Source of the DNA: Spirogloea muscicola
Taxonomy: Eukaryota; Streptophyta; Zygnematophyceae; Spirogloeales; Spirogloeaceae
DNA length: 64,000 nucleotides
Direction of reading: 5' to 3'
NCBI GenBank assembly: GCA_009602725.1
Contig: WELB01000031.1
Coordinates: forward strand, 29,317 to 93,316
Part shown: piece by piece, positions 37,111 through 46,429 of the stretch
Numbering within the stretch: position 1 is the stretch's first letter
Layout: each line of letters opens with the position of its first letter
Program-made: the position numbers and the translations under genes
The notes under the pieces: model-generated
The model's database searches: none
Told to the model about the DNA's origin: nothing
The model's input: only the letters and a program-made list of their open reading frames with translations

Positions 37111-38190
37111 AACAGAGCATCGGCAAACGGGACTCACCAAACCAAGTGCGTTCTCTTCTTCCTAGACTAGGTTACCTCAATGTGGCACCCGGGTCAGACA
37201 AGAAGAAGAGGACAGCTGTTGGCATCGAGAAATGTCGCCCATTTCAAACTTGGAGTACCGTTGGCCGTCTGAGGTGGGGAGTGCGCAAGCCAGCCAGATG
37301 GAGATCAAGCAGATGGTGTTTTATCAGCTTGCAAATCTGTCGGACGTTGTTTCCCAAAATGGTTAATGTCGCCCTTTTGTCGTGACAAACTTTCCAATTG
37401 CACGAGCATACACACAAACCTCGTGATCTAATAGCAGCAAGCATGCAATTACATCGCACTTGTGTCTGTCACATCACCGGCATGAAGCGCAGCTGGAGGC
37501 AGCAAGCGGTTGTGTGTGATCCATGTTGTTGTGAAGTGCGTGTGCATTGTCCACAGAGACCTTCCTCTGGCGTACGAATGCCATGACGTAGCTTCATCAT
37601 GTACCATACGTTATCTATCATGTCGGCAGAGATGTCCCTGCAACACATGCGACTCGCTTTTCGTTGGGATTGCAGAATGTGAGGAGCCGTGAAGGAACGA
37701 GCTGGCTCGTCCAGCAGACCAGGTCCCATGATTGAACAGCTGAGATGACTTTTATACCAAAGCCCTAAGCTCGAGCCCGACGGTGCGACGGGCACACTCA
37801 CCACACATCACACGCTCACATAAGAGAGCAGCTGGTGCACCTGGATTGCACTGAGGGAGGCTGACGCCTGCGCTGGAGTCTCTGTGAGGTTTCAAAATTT
37901 GCAGAAGCAACAACTGTTCCTGGCTGTCTTGGTCCGGTACGGCGAGTCTCAGACGCCCAAGTGGCTAAGAAATTGCTAAGCTTAGAAATTGCTCGCCCGT
38001 AGAGAAGAGGGGCTGAGAAGGGCCAGCCCAAAAAGAATGGACAAGATACAAAGAGCCAAAAGGTGCCGAAAAGAAAATATACGCAGCTAAACACGAGACG
38101 ACGTAGATGGAGCTAAGGGTGCAGCATTGGGGGTACGGCTTTGAGATGCAATTACCCGAATGGCTCATATCTTCACGATGAGCATTTGTC
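37111..38190. other. Intergenic with one inverted hairpin tail
   Basis: No gene is supported. A minus-strand hairpin tail lies at 37990-38045 (gaagggccagcccaaaaaga) with the characteristic gctcgcccgtagagaagagg next to it. Confidence 0.45.
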
Positions 38191-38224
38191 AGGATGAGGA
38201 ACCTTGGAGCAAGCTTCCGCCTGC

Positions 38225-38595
38225 TTGAGAGAGTACGCGGACCACCCTCCCGGCGATGTCTTCGCGGCCCTCGCCATTGCCGTTCACGAGGCCTTTGGCA
38301 GTGGCTAGGTGGATCTCCTCCAGCGGTTTGCCCGGCAGACCATCGAGCGACAGCCGGGTTCGCCAGGCTTCATTGCTGCCGGCTCCCTCGCTCAGGCTAG
38401 TGCCTTGCACCAGAAAGCTGGGCGTGCTCTAGTTGGTGGCAGAAGTGCTCCGTTGGCATCTAGTATTCATGCATCGATTAGTGACCTTTATGTTTTGACC
38501 CGTGGTTATTGAGCAGGTCAATCTGCTGTAGGTTATGTAGATCTTTAGATGTGCTTGCCTTTGTACTTGGCCATTTGGCCTACATTTGTTTCTTA
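38225..38595 (+). repeat. LINE fragment: endonuclease region fused to type-a tail
   Basis: 38240-38395 encodes the block FAALAI, then VDLLQRFARQTIERQPGSPG and FIAAGSLAQ. It passes directly into ASALHQKAGRALVGGRS and SDLYVLTRGY, stop at 38510-38512. Compared with 59520-59774 the residues between GSLAQ and ALHQ (roughly VYRMRLSVSLQRS) are missing. The join is at a short shared gctcagg sequence, so it looks like a template switch between subfamilies. Confidence 0.75.
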
Positions 38596-38960
38596 TACAC
38601 GAAACGTTCCTCGCTCACGTATTTCGGATGAAGCTGGCGGTCTCACTCCAGCGCTCTTTGGCGAATTCTATGGGCGAGCTCTTCTTTGGCTCATGAGGTT
38701 CACACGCGCGCTGGCCGCTCTATGGCTGCTGCCTCAGGGTCTCGACAGAGTGCCGCTTTTCCTGCTTCGAATTATTCTAATTTGCTGTTGCTAAGAATTC
38801 TACTGAGCATCCATCCAAATTTCCCTCTGCATCGTCTTGTGTTTTGTAGTGTAGTCCTTTTCGGCATCTTTTTGTTTTGGCTTTGGATGTTGTCCATTCT
38901 TGTTGGGCTGGCTGTGCCAGCCCCTCTTCTCTAGGGGCGAGCACTTTTCTTTTCTTTTTG
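38596..38960 (+). repeat. LINE tail, type c, with hairpin
   Basis: 38629-38790 encodes MKLAVSLQRSLANSMGELFF and, after a frame change, AGRSMAAASGSRQSAAFPAS. The 3' UTR (cattcttgttgggctggctg, then cagcccctcttctctagggg) matches 60113-60215 closely. Confidence 0.7.
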
Positions 38961-39795
38961 AGTGCCGCCGGGGACACGGCGACAATCTCTGGCAAGAAAA
39001 GAGCATCGGAACCTTCTGCCAAGAATTGGGTTGATCCAAAGGGGGCGAGGGGTTTGAAAAGGCAGCCCCAAAAAATAAGGCCAAGGACCGAAGAGGCCGA
39101 AAAGTGCTGAAACACACACACGTAAGCAAGTACCACGGAAGGATCGTCAAGGTACTTTCTATCAAGCTAAGGCCTTGCCTTCACTTTGAATTGTGGTGGG
39201 GAGACAGAAGCGCCTCAAGCCCCCTGCACCACAGCCACGGCGGCTCTCTGATGCTCTTCCGACTTGCATCTTTTGACTAGAGGTTACTGAGCGTCCCCTT
39301 GCTGATGTCGTAGTCCTTAGCACTCCGGCTCCTTCAGACCTTGTGCATTCCTTGTGGGCTGGGCTGTGAGCATTCACTTTCAGGAGCCTAGCATCTCTGA
39401 TCTGTGGCTGCGGCTGCTTAGCAGGGATTACTGAGTGATTTGTTGGGCTGGCCTCTCCCAGCAACCAGTTAATGTGGCCGCGCTTTCTTTAACCTGATGC
39501 GGTCCCGGTGCGGAGTGGGGGGCTGAGAGGGACCCGCAACAGCAGATCCACGAATGGCCGTAATGGGCTAGGGTAGGGGAGCAACGGTGACTCCCTCACC
39601 CACCGTGCCCTACCTCGAAGAAAGTGCTCGCTCATTGAGGATAGGGGCTGAAAGCCCCTATCCTCAATGAAAGCCCCTGTCCCCAAGCCTTTGTCCAAAA
39701 GCCAGCCCAAAAAAGAATGAACAGAGTACGAGAAGGGGGCCAGGGGAAGCGGTAAGAAAACAAGCACACGAAGAAACAAAGCAGCCACGAATCAC
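38961..39795. repeat. Mixed LINE tail scraps in both orientations
   Basis: Scraps recognisable by ggctggc/gccagcc cores and by stop-codon phrases (ggttactgagcg near 39283, attactgagtga near 39426, inverted tails near 39610-39730). One minus piece near 39030-39115 abuts the type-c tail at 38960. Nothing here is long enough to code. Confidence 0.5.
39633..39669. repeat. Perfect 17-base stem hairpin
   Basis: cattgaggataggggct and its exact reverse complement are separated by three bases (gaa). It lies inside a minus-strand LINE tail, at the point where other tails have the sequence around ggcgagcacttt. Confidence 0.9.
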
Positions 39796-39987
39796 TCAGT
39801 AACCCTTGCTAAGCAGCCGCAGATCAGAGATGCTAGGCTCCTGGAAGTGGGTCCCCTGGCCAGAGCCAGAGGCAGCAGCGAGGGCTCTGCCGGCACGAAG
39901 GTGCAGCGCGCGGGCCATAGACCTCTGCAGCGAGACGGCCAGGCGCATACGATACACTTGCGCCAGCGACCCGGCTGCAGGAAAGTC
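39796..39987 (-). repeat. LINE C-terminal end cut at an ambiguous base
   Basis: The minus strand encodes AAGSLAQVYRMRLAVSLQRS, MARALHLRAGRALAAASGSG and ends SDLRLLSKGY, stop at 39796-39798. This is the type-d end, like the long copy at 59774. The copy stops dead at the N at 39988, where unrelated virus-like coding sequence starts. Confidence 0.8.
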
Positions 39988-39988
39988 N

Positions 39989-41459
39989 CCTAGCAGATAG
40001 CTCTTACATCTTCTGCAGGGGCGTATTTGATAGGATAGATGCAATAGGGGACAGGATAGCAGAGGAAAAGAGGCTAATAGAAGGAGAAGCACAGGCGATC
40101 TCTGAGGCTGGTAAGACGCCCGTCAGAATAGAGCAACTGCCCAACATAGGGCACCACCTCACCGTAACAAATGCAAGAGCCGCTAAGTTAAGAGAAGAAC
40201 TAAGGGGCACAGATGTCATCCATGGCCTCTCCTTCAGGCATTTTAAGGTGACAACGAGGATCACATCGCACAAGATAGACCTAGCAAGCAAGAACATAAT
40301 AGAACTCGAGGAAAGGCTCAGATCTCTGTCAAAGAAGTGCTATTGCTTGTCTATAACCAAGCTGCACAGAGAGTACGGCGACATGTTTTGCCGCGCTACA
40401 AAGAGCATCGCAGAACTGGATGTTATAAAGTCCAACTTTAAGACCAGTATGCTGTACGGATACTGCCGTCCAAAGATCGACAATAGAGAGGGGTCTTTTA
40501 TAAACGCTGCAGGCCTTCGCCACCCTATAATGGAGCGCATAGATAAGGGCACAGAGTATGTGCCCAATGATATAAGCATTGGGGAGGGCCACAACGGCAT
40601 TGTACTGTACTCAATGAACGCAGGGGGAAAGACGAGCCTGTTAAAGGCCTGCGGACTGTCAGTAATACTAGCACAGATAGGGGGCTTTGTGCCCGCTTCA
40701 AGCTACATCTTCTCCCCATTTAGGTGCATAATGACGCGCATACTGAGCGAAGACAACAGCCTGAGAGGGCAGTCGTCTTTTGTATCAGAGATGTCCGAGC
40801 TCAGAGGCATACTAAAGAGAGCCGACGGTAGAACGCTTGTTCTTGCTGACGAGATAACGCACGGTACAGAGCATACGTCCGGGTCTGCCATATTCACGTC
40901 GAGTGTTATTACGCTAGCAGAGAGGGCTGTAAACTTTGTCTTTACAACCCACCTCCACAATGTCTACACTCTCATAAAAGACATAAGTAATGTTAGGGTC
41001 TGCCATCTCTCTGTGTGCTTTAGAGATGGTGTCGTTGTGTTCGAGAGGAAACTAAAGGAGGGGCCAGGTGATTCTATATACGGCCTGGAAGTCTGCGAGT
41101 CATTGAACATGGACGCGCAGTTCCTGGCCAAAGCCTTCGAAGTAAGGGGTATTATAGAGCACAGCTGCTGGCCAAAGATAAAGCAGAGCAGGTACAACAC
41201 CAAGAAGATTGTGAGCACGTGCGAGATGTGCGGGTACTACAGGAAGGCGGTTACAGACATGCCCTTAGACACGCACCACATAAGAGGGCAGTGTACTAGT
41301 GACAAGAACGGCATGGTAGGTGACGTTGCCAAGGTTCACAAGAACTCGAGGTCCAACCTCGTAGTGCTCTGCAAGCAGTGCCACACAAGAGTTCACACAG
41401 GAGGTGCATCTATAAACGGGTACATAAGTACAACAAGGGGCACAAGCCTTAGCTTTTAA
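39989..41459 (+). CDS. MutS7-type mismatch-repair-like protein with HNH domain (viral part, partial)
   Basis: The frame is open from the island's left edge to the stop at 41457-41459, giving the C-terminal part of a MutS-family protein. The helical core (FDRIDAIGDRIAEEKRL) is followed by the ATPase domain, recognised by AGGKTSLLKACGLSVILAQI (Walker A) and LVLADEITHGTEHTSG (Walker B), and by FVFTTHLHNVY. The last about 90 residues form an HNH-type domain: CEMCG, DTHHIRG, NLVVLCKQCHTRVH. MutS plus HNH defines the MutS7 subfamily of large DNA viruses. The N-terminal part lies beyond the edge of the island. Confidence 0.8.
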
Positions 41460-41627
41460 AACACTTGTCACTATGCTAGCTATAATTGCAAGCGGATGCC
41501 CAGAAAAGTGGCGTAAACTTCTTACAGAAGGTGCCTTAGGTGATATTCTTGATCTTGCCTGATCCTTGTATCGAAGGGGTCGGTTTGCCAAGGTTCTGTA
41601 CTAGCACCTGTACCTCCTAAGCTTTAG

Positions 41628-42149
41628 TTGCATGAAACTGAGTGTAGTACTCACAAGTGTGAGCACGTCTGGCACATTTGCAGCCCCAGTATGGATGCTA
41701 TAAATGGTATCATAAGCACAGACGTCAATAGTACGGTGAAATCGAGGATGTTAGTAAATGTTGTAAGAGAAAGAGGTGACATACTCTCAGCTACTATAGA
41801 GATATTGACAAAGAACAGCGACAAAGAGCTGCTAGCACTCTTCCTGACAGAATACGATAACCCCTTAAGTAAGAGGCGGAAAGTCATACATGCAAGCTCT
41901 GCATCTCACTGGACATGCAAAAAATTAGAGTATTTCATGATAAGCTTCAGAGACACAGGCAGTATATCAGATATATGTAGCGACTATAGCCTGACACCCA
42001 GAGCAAGATCCTTTATAGAAGCTAACAGAGATCTTACAAGAAGCCTAGGAGTGCATGTGCTCAGATGGACAGCGTCCATAAACCAACGATTGTGCTTGTG
42101 GAGACTCTCTAGGCGAAGGTCTTCCTCCTACATCTGTTATTATACATAG
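41628..42149 (+). CDS. Hypothetical protein in virus-like island
   Basis: A frame of 173 codons, more probably starting at Met near 41691 (MDAINGIISTDVNS). It contains a helical, charged segment (RMLVNVVRERGDIL). I recognise no family. It lies downstream of the MutS7-type gene in the same orientation, and codon use matches that gene. Confidence 0.45.
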   Translation: MHETECSTHKCEHVWHICSPSMDAINGIISTDVNSTVKSRMLVNVVRERGDILSATIEILTKNSDKELLALFLTEYDNPLSKRRKVIHASSASHWTCKKLEYFMISFRDTGSISDICSDYSLTPRARSFIEANRDLTRSLGVHVLRWTASINQRLCLWRLSRRRSSSYICYYT

Positions 42150-42246
42150 GTACCCGCTTGATGACAAGACGTATGACCTCTCTTAATTGTGGTAAGGAGA
42201 CAGATAGTAGATATACTCGTCCGTATATGCGAATATATGTAGGGCT

Positions 42247-42753
42247 CTAAAAGTGCGCAAAATCTATGTTAAACGAGAAGCCGCCGTCTTTTAGGTGCAA
42301 TTCTAGCTTTTGCAGGGCTTTGAGCCCTATGATGTTGGCATTCTTGTGCACATGCGGCGTCTCTTCTATGTTGGCAAGGAACGTCTCCACGTTATTCCGG
42401 AATATCTTGACATACACAGTGCCTCTTTCGTCTGTCCTCAGCACGTCGTACTTAGATAGCTCGTTAAGTGTCCTTATAGAGAGGTATAAGTGTGAAGGTG
42501 CTCCTGTGTCGCAAACGAAGCTTAGCGGCATATACTGGCTGTCCTGCAGCTTCCAGGATACCCTTGCAATGAGCCTGTTGTGGCGACCAAACCTAGAGTG
42601 CATAATAAACTCTGAACAACAGTTGCTTGTAATCTCGTAGTCTTTTGGGTGCACCATGTTAACATAGTTGGGAGGAAAGTCTTTGTCATGTAACAGGAGC
42701 TCTTCGGCTGTATTAGATTCTATCATCTTGGACAGCGCTTTCATACGCCGCAC
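42247..42753 (-). CDS. Retropepsin-like aspartic protease-like protein in virus-like island
   Basis: A 168-residue protein. Residues around 79-88 read FVCDTGAPSHLY, the D-T/S-G-A active-site signature of retropepsin-like aspartic proteases, in a beta-rich context. Further on, NIIGLKALQKLELHL fits the hydrophobic strand and helix near the end of the fold (typically ILG). Such single-domain proteases are found outside retroelements, including in bacteria, eukaryotes and large viruses. No reverse transcriptase or gag-like sequence is adjacent. The assignment is by motif only. Confidence 0.55.
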   Translation of the reverse strand: MRRMKALSKMIESNTAEELLLHDKDFPPNYVNMVHPKDYEITSNCCSEFIMHSRFGRHNRLIARVSWKLQDSQYMPLSFVCDTGAPSHLYLSIRTLNELSKYDVLRTDERGTVYVKIFRNNVETFLANIEETPHVHKNANIIGLKALQKLELHLKDGGFSFNIDFAHF

Positions 42754-42866
42754 GTTTGGCAGCCCTCAATTTATGCCATTATTACTACTAAAGCCCTCTA
42801 CAGACGCATTAAATACGCTTCTGGCAAGATTGCAACAGGCTCGGCGCATAGTTTAAGAAGGCAAGA

Positions 42867-43742
42867 TCATCTTGTCTCTGATTCCGTACAGATATCCCTC
42901 CTCTCCTTAGGGTCAGTGTAGTCCAAACCTGGAACTACACGATCGTTCTGCGGCGGATATCTGCGTATAACTACAGACGAGTCTGGGAGCCCTATATCTA
43001 GTGATGCGATGTATGTCACAGGAACAACTGTGTGGTAAGATGTAAAACGCGGCATAGCGCGGACCGAGAATATATCACCACTTGTCCCAAGCTTGACATA
43101 GTTCTCGATAGCACCTGCAATTATCTCGCCTGCAATCTGGTATTCACCCCAAGAGGACCCCGGACCAGTATTTCTTATGTGTTTGTCTTCTTCGATCATG
43201 AGCAGTCTCCCTTGTTTCTCAACCGAGAAGCCGTATTCAGATGATATTGTCTTGTGCCTGACTCGAAATGTATATACTGGCTTGAGCCTTATGGCTAGTG
43301 GGAACCTTCCTAAGCCTATCTCTCTTATGACATAGTCTATAAATGTGTCCGTCTTGGACTCGTCAGTCCCACGTACTACCGCCTCATTTAGGACAACCTG
43401 ATCAAGCAGCATTGCAAATTGTTTTTCGTCGTCTGATATGTCGTGTATGGACTTATAGTTAATAGTAGAGCAACCAGCAAAAGCCGTGTATTCTCTGTCA
43501 TTAATGTATAGAGGGGAGTCTTTTTGATAACGCGCCTGAATGTTAAGATCTCTTATGTCTGCGACATCCTTGTATCTTAATTGGAGCGCTGATTGGTCTC
43601 TTATATTAGAGTAGCTAGTGTAATTGCTGAGGTTGTTTACCTTATATGCCTTAGACTTTGCATCTGTGTTACTCCGTAGATCGTACATTGTTGTGGCTAT
43701 ACAACCTATAGAGATAAACGAGGTCGTCACTTGGCAGCTCAT
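42867..43742 (-). CDS. Hypothetical protein in virus-like island
   Basis: A frame of 291 codons, with Met near 43688 (MYDLRSNTDAKSKAYKVNNL) as the likelier start than 43742. The protein is beta-rich in appearance, with segments such as YTFRVRHKTISSEYGFSV and VPVTYIASLDIGLPDSSVVI. No family recognised. A structural or surface protein is possible but unsupported. Confidence 0.5.
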   Translation of the reverse strand: MSCQVTTSFISIGCIATTMYDLRSNTDAKSKAYKVNNLSNYTSYSNIRDQSALQLRYKDVADIRDLNIQARYQKDSPLYINDREYTAFAGCSTINYKSIHDISDDEKQFAMLLDQVVLNEAVVRGTDESKTDTFIDYVIREIGLGRFPLAIRLKPVYTFRVRHKTISSEYGFSVEKQGRLLMIEEDKHIRNTGPGSSWGEYQIAGEIIAGAIENYVKLGTSGDIFSVRAMPRFTSYHTVVPVTYIASLDIGLPDSSVVIRRYPPQNDRVVPGLDYTDPKERRDICTESETR

Positions 43743-43950
43743 CAGATAGTATGGATATCTTAAGCACTGCTCTTAAAACAGCTTCTTCCAGGATATGCTT
43801 ACTAACAGCCACAAGCGGCCCAACCGTACCCAGTACAACTGGTGCGTGCAAGCCCTTGGGCTGCACAGTTATGGGTATACTGAGACCTCTTGTACAAGAT
43901 GGCAAGGCGGAAGGAGGCCTGTCTTGACAGACCATGTCAGAGGCTCGCAA
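43669..43950 (-). CDS. Small hypothetical protein in virus-like island
   Basis: A 93-codon frame just upstream of the preceding minus-strand gene and overlapping its possible start region. It contains ITVQPKGLHAPVVLGTVGPL and SKHILEEAVLRAVLKI. The overlap and shared strand are typical of compact viral genomes. No family recognised. Confidence 0.35.
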   Translation of the reverse strand: MRASDMVCQDRPPSALPSCTRGLSIPITVQPKGLHAPVVLGTVGPLVAVSKHILEEAVLRAVLKISILSDELPSDDLVYLYRLYSHNNVRSTE

Positions 43951-44059
43951 TATAGGCCCATAACCAAGTCGTCTATTAAGGAACCACTCGCACCGTTAAA
44001 GCTGATAGCCCTAACGCAGGATATTGTAGTTCAATTTATTAAAACTCTCCTAATATAGG

Positions 44060-44779
44060 TCAGCCGCTGCAGTGTTTTCGCGACCTAAACATCCAGAATG
44101 TCCTGAGAATGTCTTGAACAGCCCTCTTAGCAGCGTAATCCTTGTAAGGATTGCTGCTACTATCGGCCAAGTCTAAGAATATGTGGGCTGGACGCGATGC
44201 CTTGACACCAGCATCCCTCATAAGATCGGCTACTTTATCTACGATTGCATTCTTCTCGGCATCAGAGTTGCTATACGGGAGCCTGCTATCATCGTAATAT
44301 CCGTGAACGATCCCTAGCATGCGCCCTCTAGGAGTGGCCCTGGCGTAGTGCAGTATATCCTCGGCTAACTGAGACAGCTCTGGAGTGGAGGCGTCCTCGT
44401 CTCTTGTATATAATGATGCTAGCTGTTCTTGCGAGTCCGTTATGACAAATACCACCCCGTCTAATACATCAGGGTCATCTGGCACAGTATGTACTATGTT
44501 TAGCGTGTAGCTGTGGCCCTGCTTATTGCAGATCGTAGACAGGCCATCGTGCTTCGGCTTGTGGGACCTTGTCCTCCCCCCAAAGTAGCTGCTGAGGTCC
44601 TCTATTATCTTGCCGTCGTTGGCAAGGAGAATACGGAGGCCAGGAACCTTCAGATCTGCCCCATACTCGTGCGTTAGATGCCTCAACAAAGCCGAGCATC
44701 CACCTGGATCGCCTGCTAACAGCAGCACAAGGTCCCAGTTACCTTCCATGGAAGTAAAGCTTGTAGAGTTTGACAACAA
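44060..44779 (-). CDS. Hypothetical protein in virus-like island
   Basis: The likely start is the Met at 44749 (MEGNWDLVLLLAGDPGGC), giving about 230 residues; an earlier Met exists at 44779. The pattern of hydrophobic strands (DLVLLLAG, LRILLAND, GVVFVITD, RMLGIVHGY, AHIFLDLAD) separated by helices suggests an alpha/beta Rossmann- or small-GTPase-like fold, but there is no standard GKT/S loop. Function unknown. Confidence 0.5.
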   Translation of the reverse strand: MLSNSTSFTSMEGNWDLVLLLAGDPGGCSALLRHLTHEYGADLKVPGLRILLANDGKIIEDLSSYFGGRTRSHKPKHDGLSTICNKQGHSYTLNIVHTVPDDPDVLDGVVFVITDSQEQLASLYTRDEDASTPELSQLAEDILHYARATPRGRMLGIVHGYYDDSRLPYSNSDAEKNAIVDKVADLMRDAGVKASRPAHIFLDLADSSSNPYKDYAAKRAVQDILRTFWMFRSRKHCSG

Positions 44780-44982
44780 GGGCCCTCGTACAAGGCTGGC
44801 TATAAGGGCTTTCTTAGATTCAAATTACCAGACCCCGTTGGACTGGGAATGTGAGAGCACCGTGTTCTTGGTCCTTCTCTGCAAGGCCATTCACAGGGAC
44901 CAGTGGGACATAATAGGAGTGTGTGCTTTTGGCCCCTATGGCGAGCAGTGTGCCCACATACACGTGCTATTTGTTGCAGAGG
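44748..44982 (+). CDS. Partial hypothetical protein at right edge of virus-like island
   Basis: Starts at ATG 44748 (MEVKLVEFDNKGPRTRLAIR) and is open to the ambiguous base at 44983. Its start codon overlaps that of the divergent minus-strand gene within one CCATGG. Contains TVFLVLLCKAIHRDQWDIIG. Family not recognised. Confidence 0.45.
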
Positions 44983-44983
44983 N

Positions 44984-45739
44984 GCGGCAGCGCCGACGGC
45001 GTCGGGCTGGCCCGGCCGTTCGGCATCATCTGGGGCGGCACTGCCAACCGCGGGCGCGTGAAGCTGCGGTCGGGCCACGGCCCCGAGAACTGGACGTCGG
45101 GCGTCGACCTCGGCCGCCTCCTGGACCTCCTCGAGCTCGACCTCATCAGCACGCCCGAGGAGCTCAAAGGCATGGGCCGCCTCCTTCCTCCCTCCTCCAT
45201 CTGGTTCCCTCCCTCCTTCCTCCACCTCCCTCTGCATGCGTCATGCAAGGTGCTGACCAAAGCAATGGGTGCCCACATGGGGGCTCCTGGCAGCTGCATT
45301 GGCGGAGCAGGAGACGAGCAGCGCAGGCCGACGCGCTGCCGCTGAGCCGCCAACTGCCAGCGGCGGCGGCGGCGGTGGCGCTGGCAGCGGCGGCGGTGGT
45401 GGAGATTATCGAAGCACCTCAATGGTGGTCAGACCACCAGCAGTCACTGGGCCGTTGCAGATCAAGCACATGGAATTCGGTTCCGGCGACAGCGGCAGCG
45501 CTGCGCGCCTCTCGAGAAACCCCGAGGAGGTGCCGTCGTACTCGCACGAGGCCATCGGCGGTGGCCTCATTGGCGGGGGCAACCTCATCGGCCGGAGTAG
45601 CAGCCCTGGCGGCAGCGAAGGTGGCGTGAAACGGCCCGAGTCAGTGGTGGGCCTTATGATGGAGCCTCCTGATGGCGGCAGCAGCCCCGAGCTTGCGCTG
45701 CCTCAAGTCAAGCGCCCCAAGTTCGACCTCCTCAGGTGA
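44984..45739 (+). CDS. Unidentified host gene, 5' part missing at the join
   Basis: Immediately after the ambiguous base the sequence is GC-rich host-type coding: ADGVGLARPFGIIWGGTANR, RVKLRSGHGPENWTSGVDLG, LLDLLELDLISTPEEL, ending before a pyrimidine-rich intron near 45170. A second exon ends at the stop 45737-45739 (VRPPAVTGPLQIKHMEF, PEEVPSYSHEAIGGG, PQVKRPKFDLLR). The last stretch, basic and proline-rich, could be a nuclear localisation signal. I do not recognise the family. The exon begins without a start codon or acceptor, so its N-terminus lies outside this assembly path. Confidence 0.55.
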
Positions 45740-46429
45740 TTGCTGCTGCGGTGCTGGCCTGTGTTGCGGATGTTACCGTGCTGCTCTTCTCCTTGCGGCC
45801 TGGAGCGTGGAGCGGGAGGGGACGAGGGAAGGAGGGATGAGGGAGGGAGGTGAGAGGAGGGAGGAGGCTGGAGTGAGGAGAGGAGGGAGGGAGGAGAGAG
45901 GTTGCCCTTGTCCATAGGACGGACCCCCATGCCAACCCCAACGAGCCCAGTCGATCTGCAGACTCTTCGGAAGATGGCCCAAAACGGCCGCGCCTTGTGC
46001 AGCAGCTGGCAACTGCCTGGCCATCGCTGATATTGTTTCTAGACTAGGAGCCCCGAGATGTCGTGCCAGCCTCTTGCATCGGCGGCTTCTGCCGCTCTGC
46101 CACCACCAGCTGCCGCCTGGCTTCATGCAGGCGGCGTCATCGCCGCGAACACCGCCCTTCCTTCTCAACCTTCCCACAGGTCCTCTGCCCAAGCCGCCAT
46201 GGCTGCTGCATTGCTACCCTTCTCCTTTGCGTTTAACCGCCTGTGGCGCCCTTGCCGCCCAGCGCAGAGCACTGCCGACGTTACCGTCGACGGGCAAATT
46301 TGCATACATATACCATTGCGCATGTACACCAAGACAAGCAAGTGAGCAATTTCACAGAGGCCTCTGTGCCCCTTATCTTCCATCGACTGTGCTCAGCTTG
46401 TTGCGATGGCAACCTGCTATTAAATGATG
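45740..46429. other. Convergent intergenic region with a purine tract
   Basis: A nearly pure G/A tract runs from about 45807 to 45902 (ggagggagggaggagagagg type). Otherwise this is presumably the 3' UTRs of the unidentified gene and CIAO1. No further gene is supported. Confidence 0.45.

Larger units (their letters stand above)
39989..44982. mobile_element. Giant-virus-like (NCLDV) DNA island
   Basis: About 5 kb of compact coding DNA on both strands, without visible introns, with AT-richer composition and frequent AGA/AGG and ATA codons, unlike the host genes on either side. It carries a MutS7-type protein with an HNH domain, a retropepsin-like protein and several unknown proteins. MutS7 is known mainly from large DNA viruses, some bacteria and octocoral mitochondria. 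Both ends coincide with a single ambiguous base (39988 and 44983) that cuts coding sequence, so it may be a fossil or recent insertion, or a viral contig joined here by assembly. The visible parts look largely whole; age cannot be judged. Confidence 0.65.

Noticed and set aside
39989-41459. MutS gene as a mitochondrial insertion (octocoral-style MutS7)
   Set aside because: No mitochondrial genes are nearby and the host is green-lineage; the neighbouring compact unknown genes fit a large virus better.
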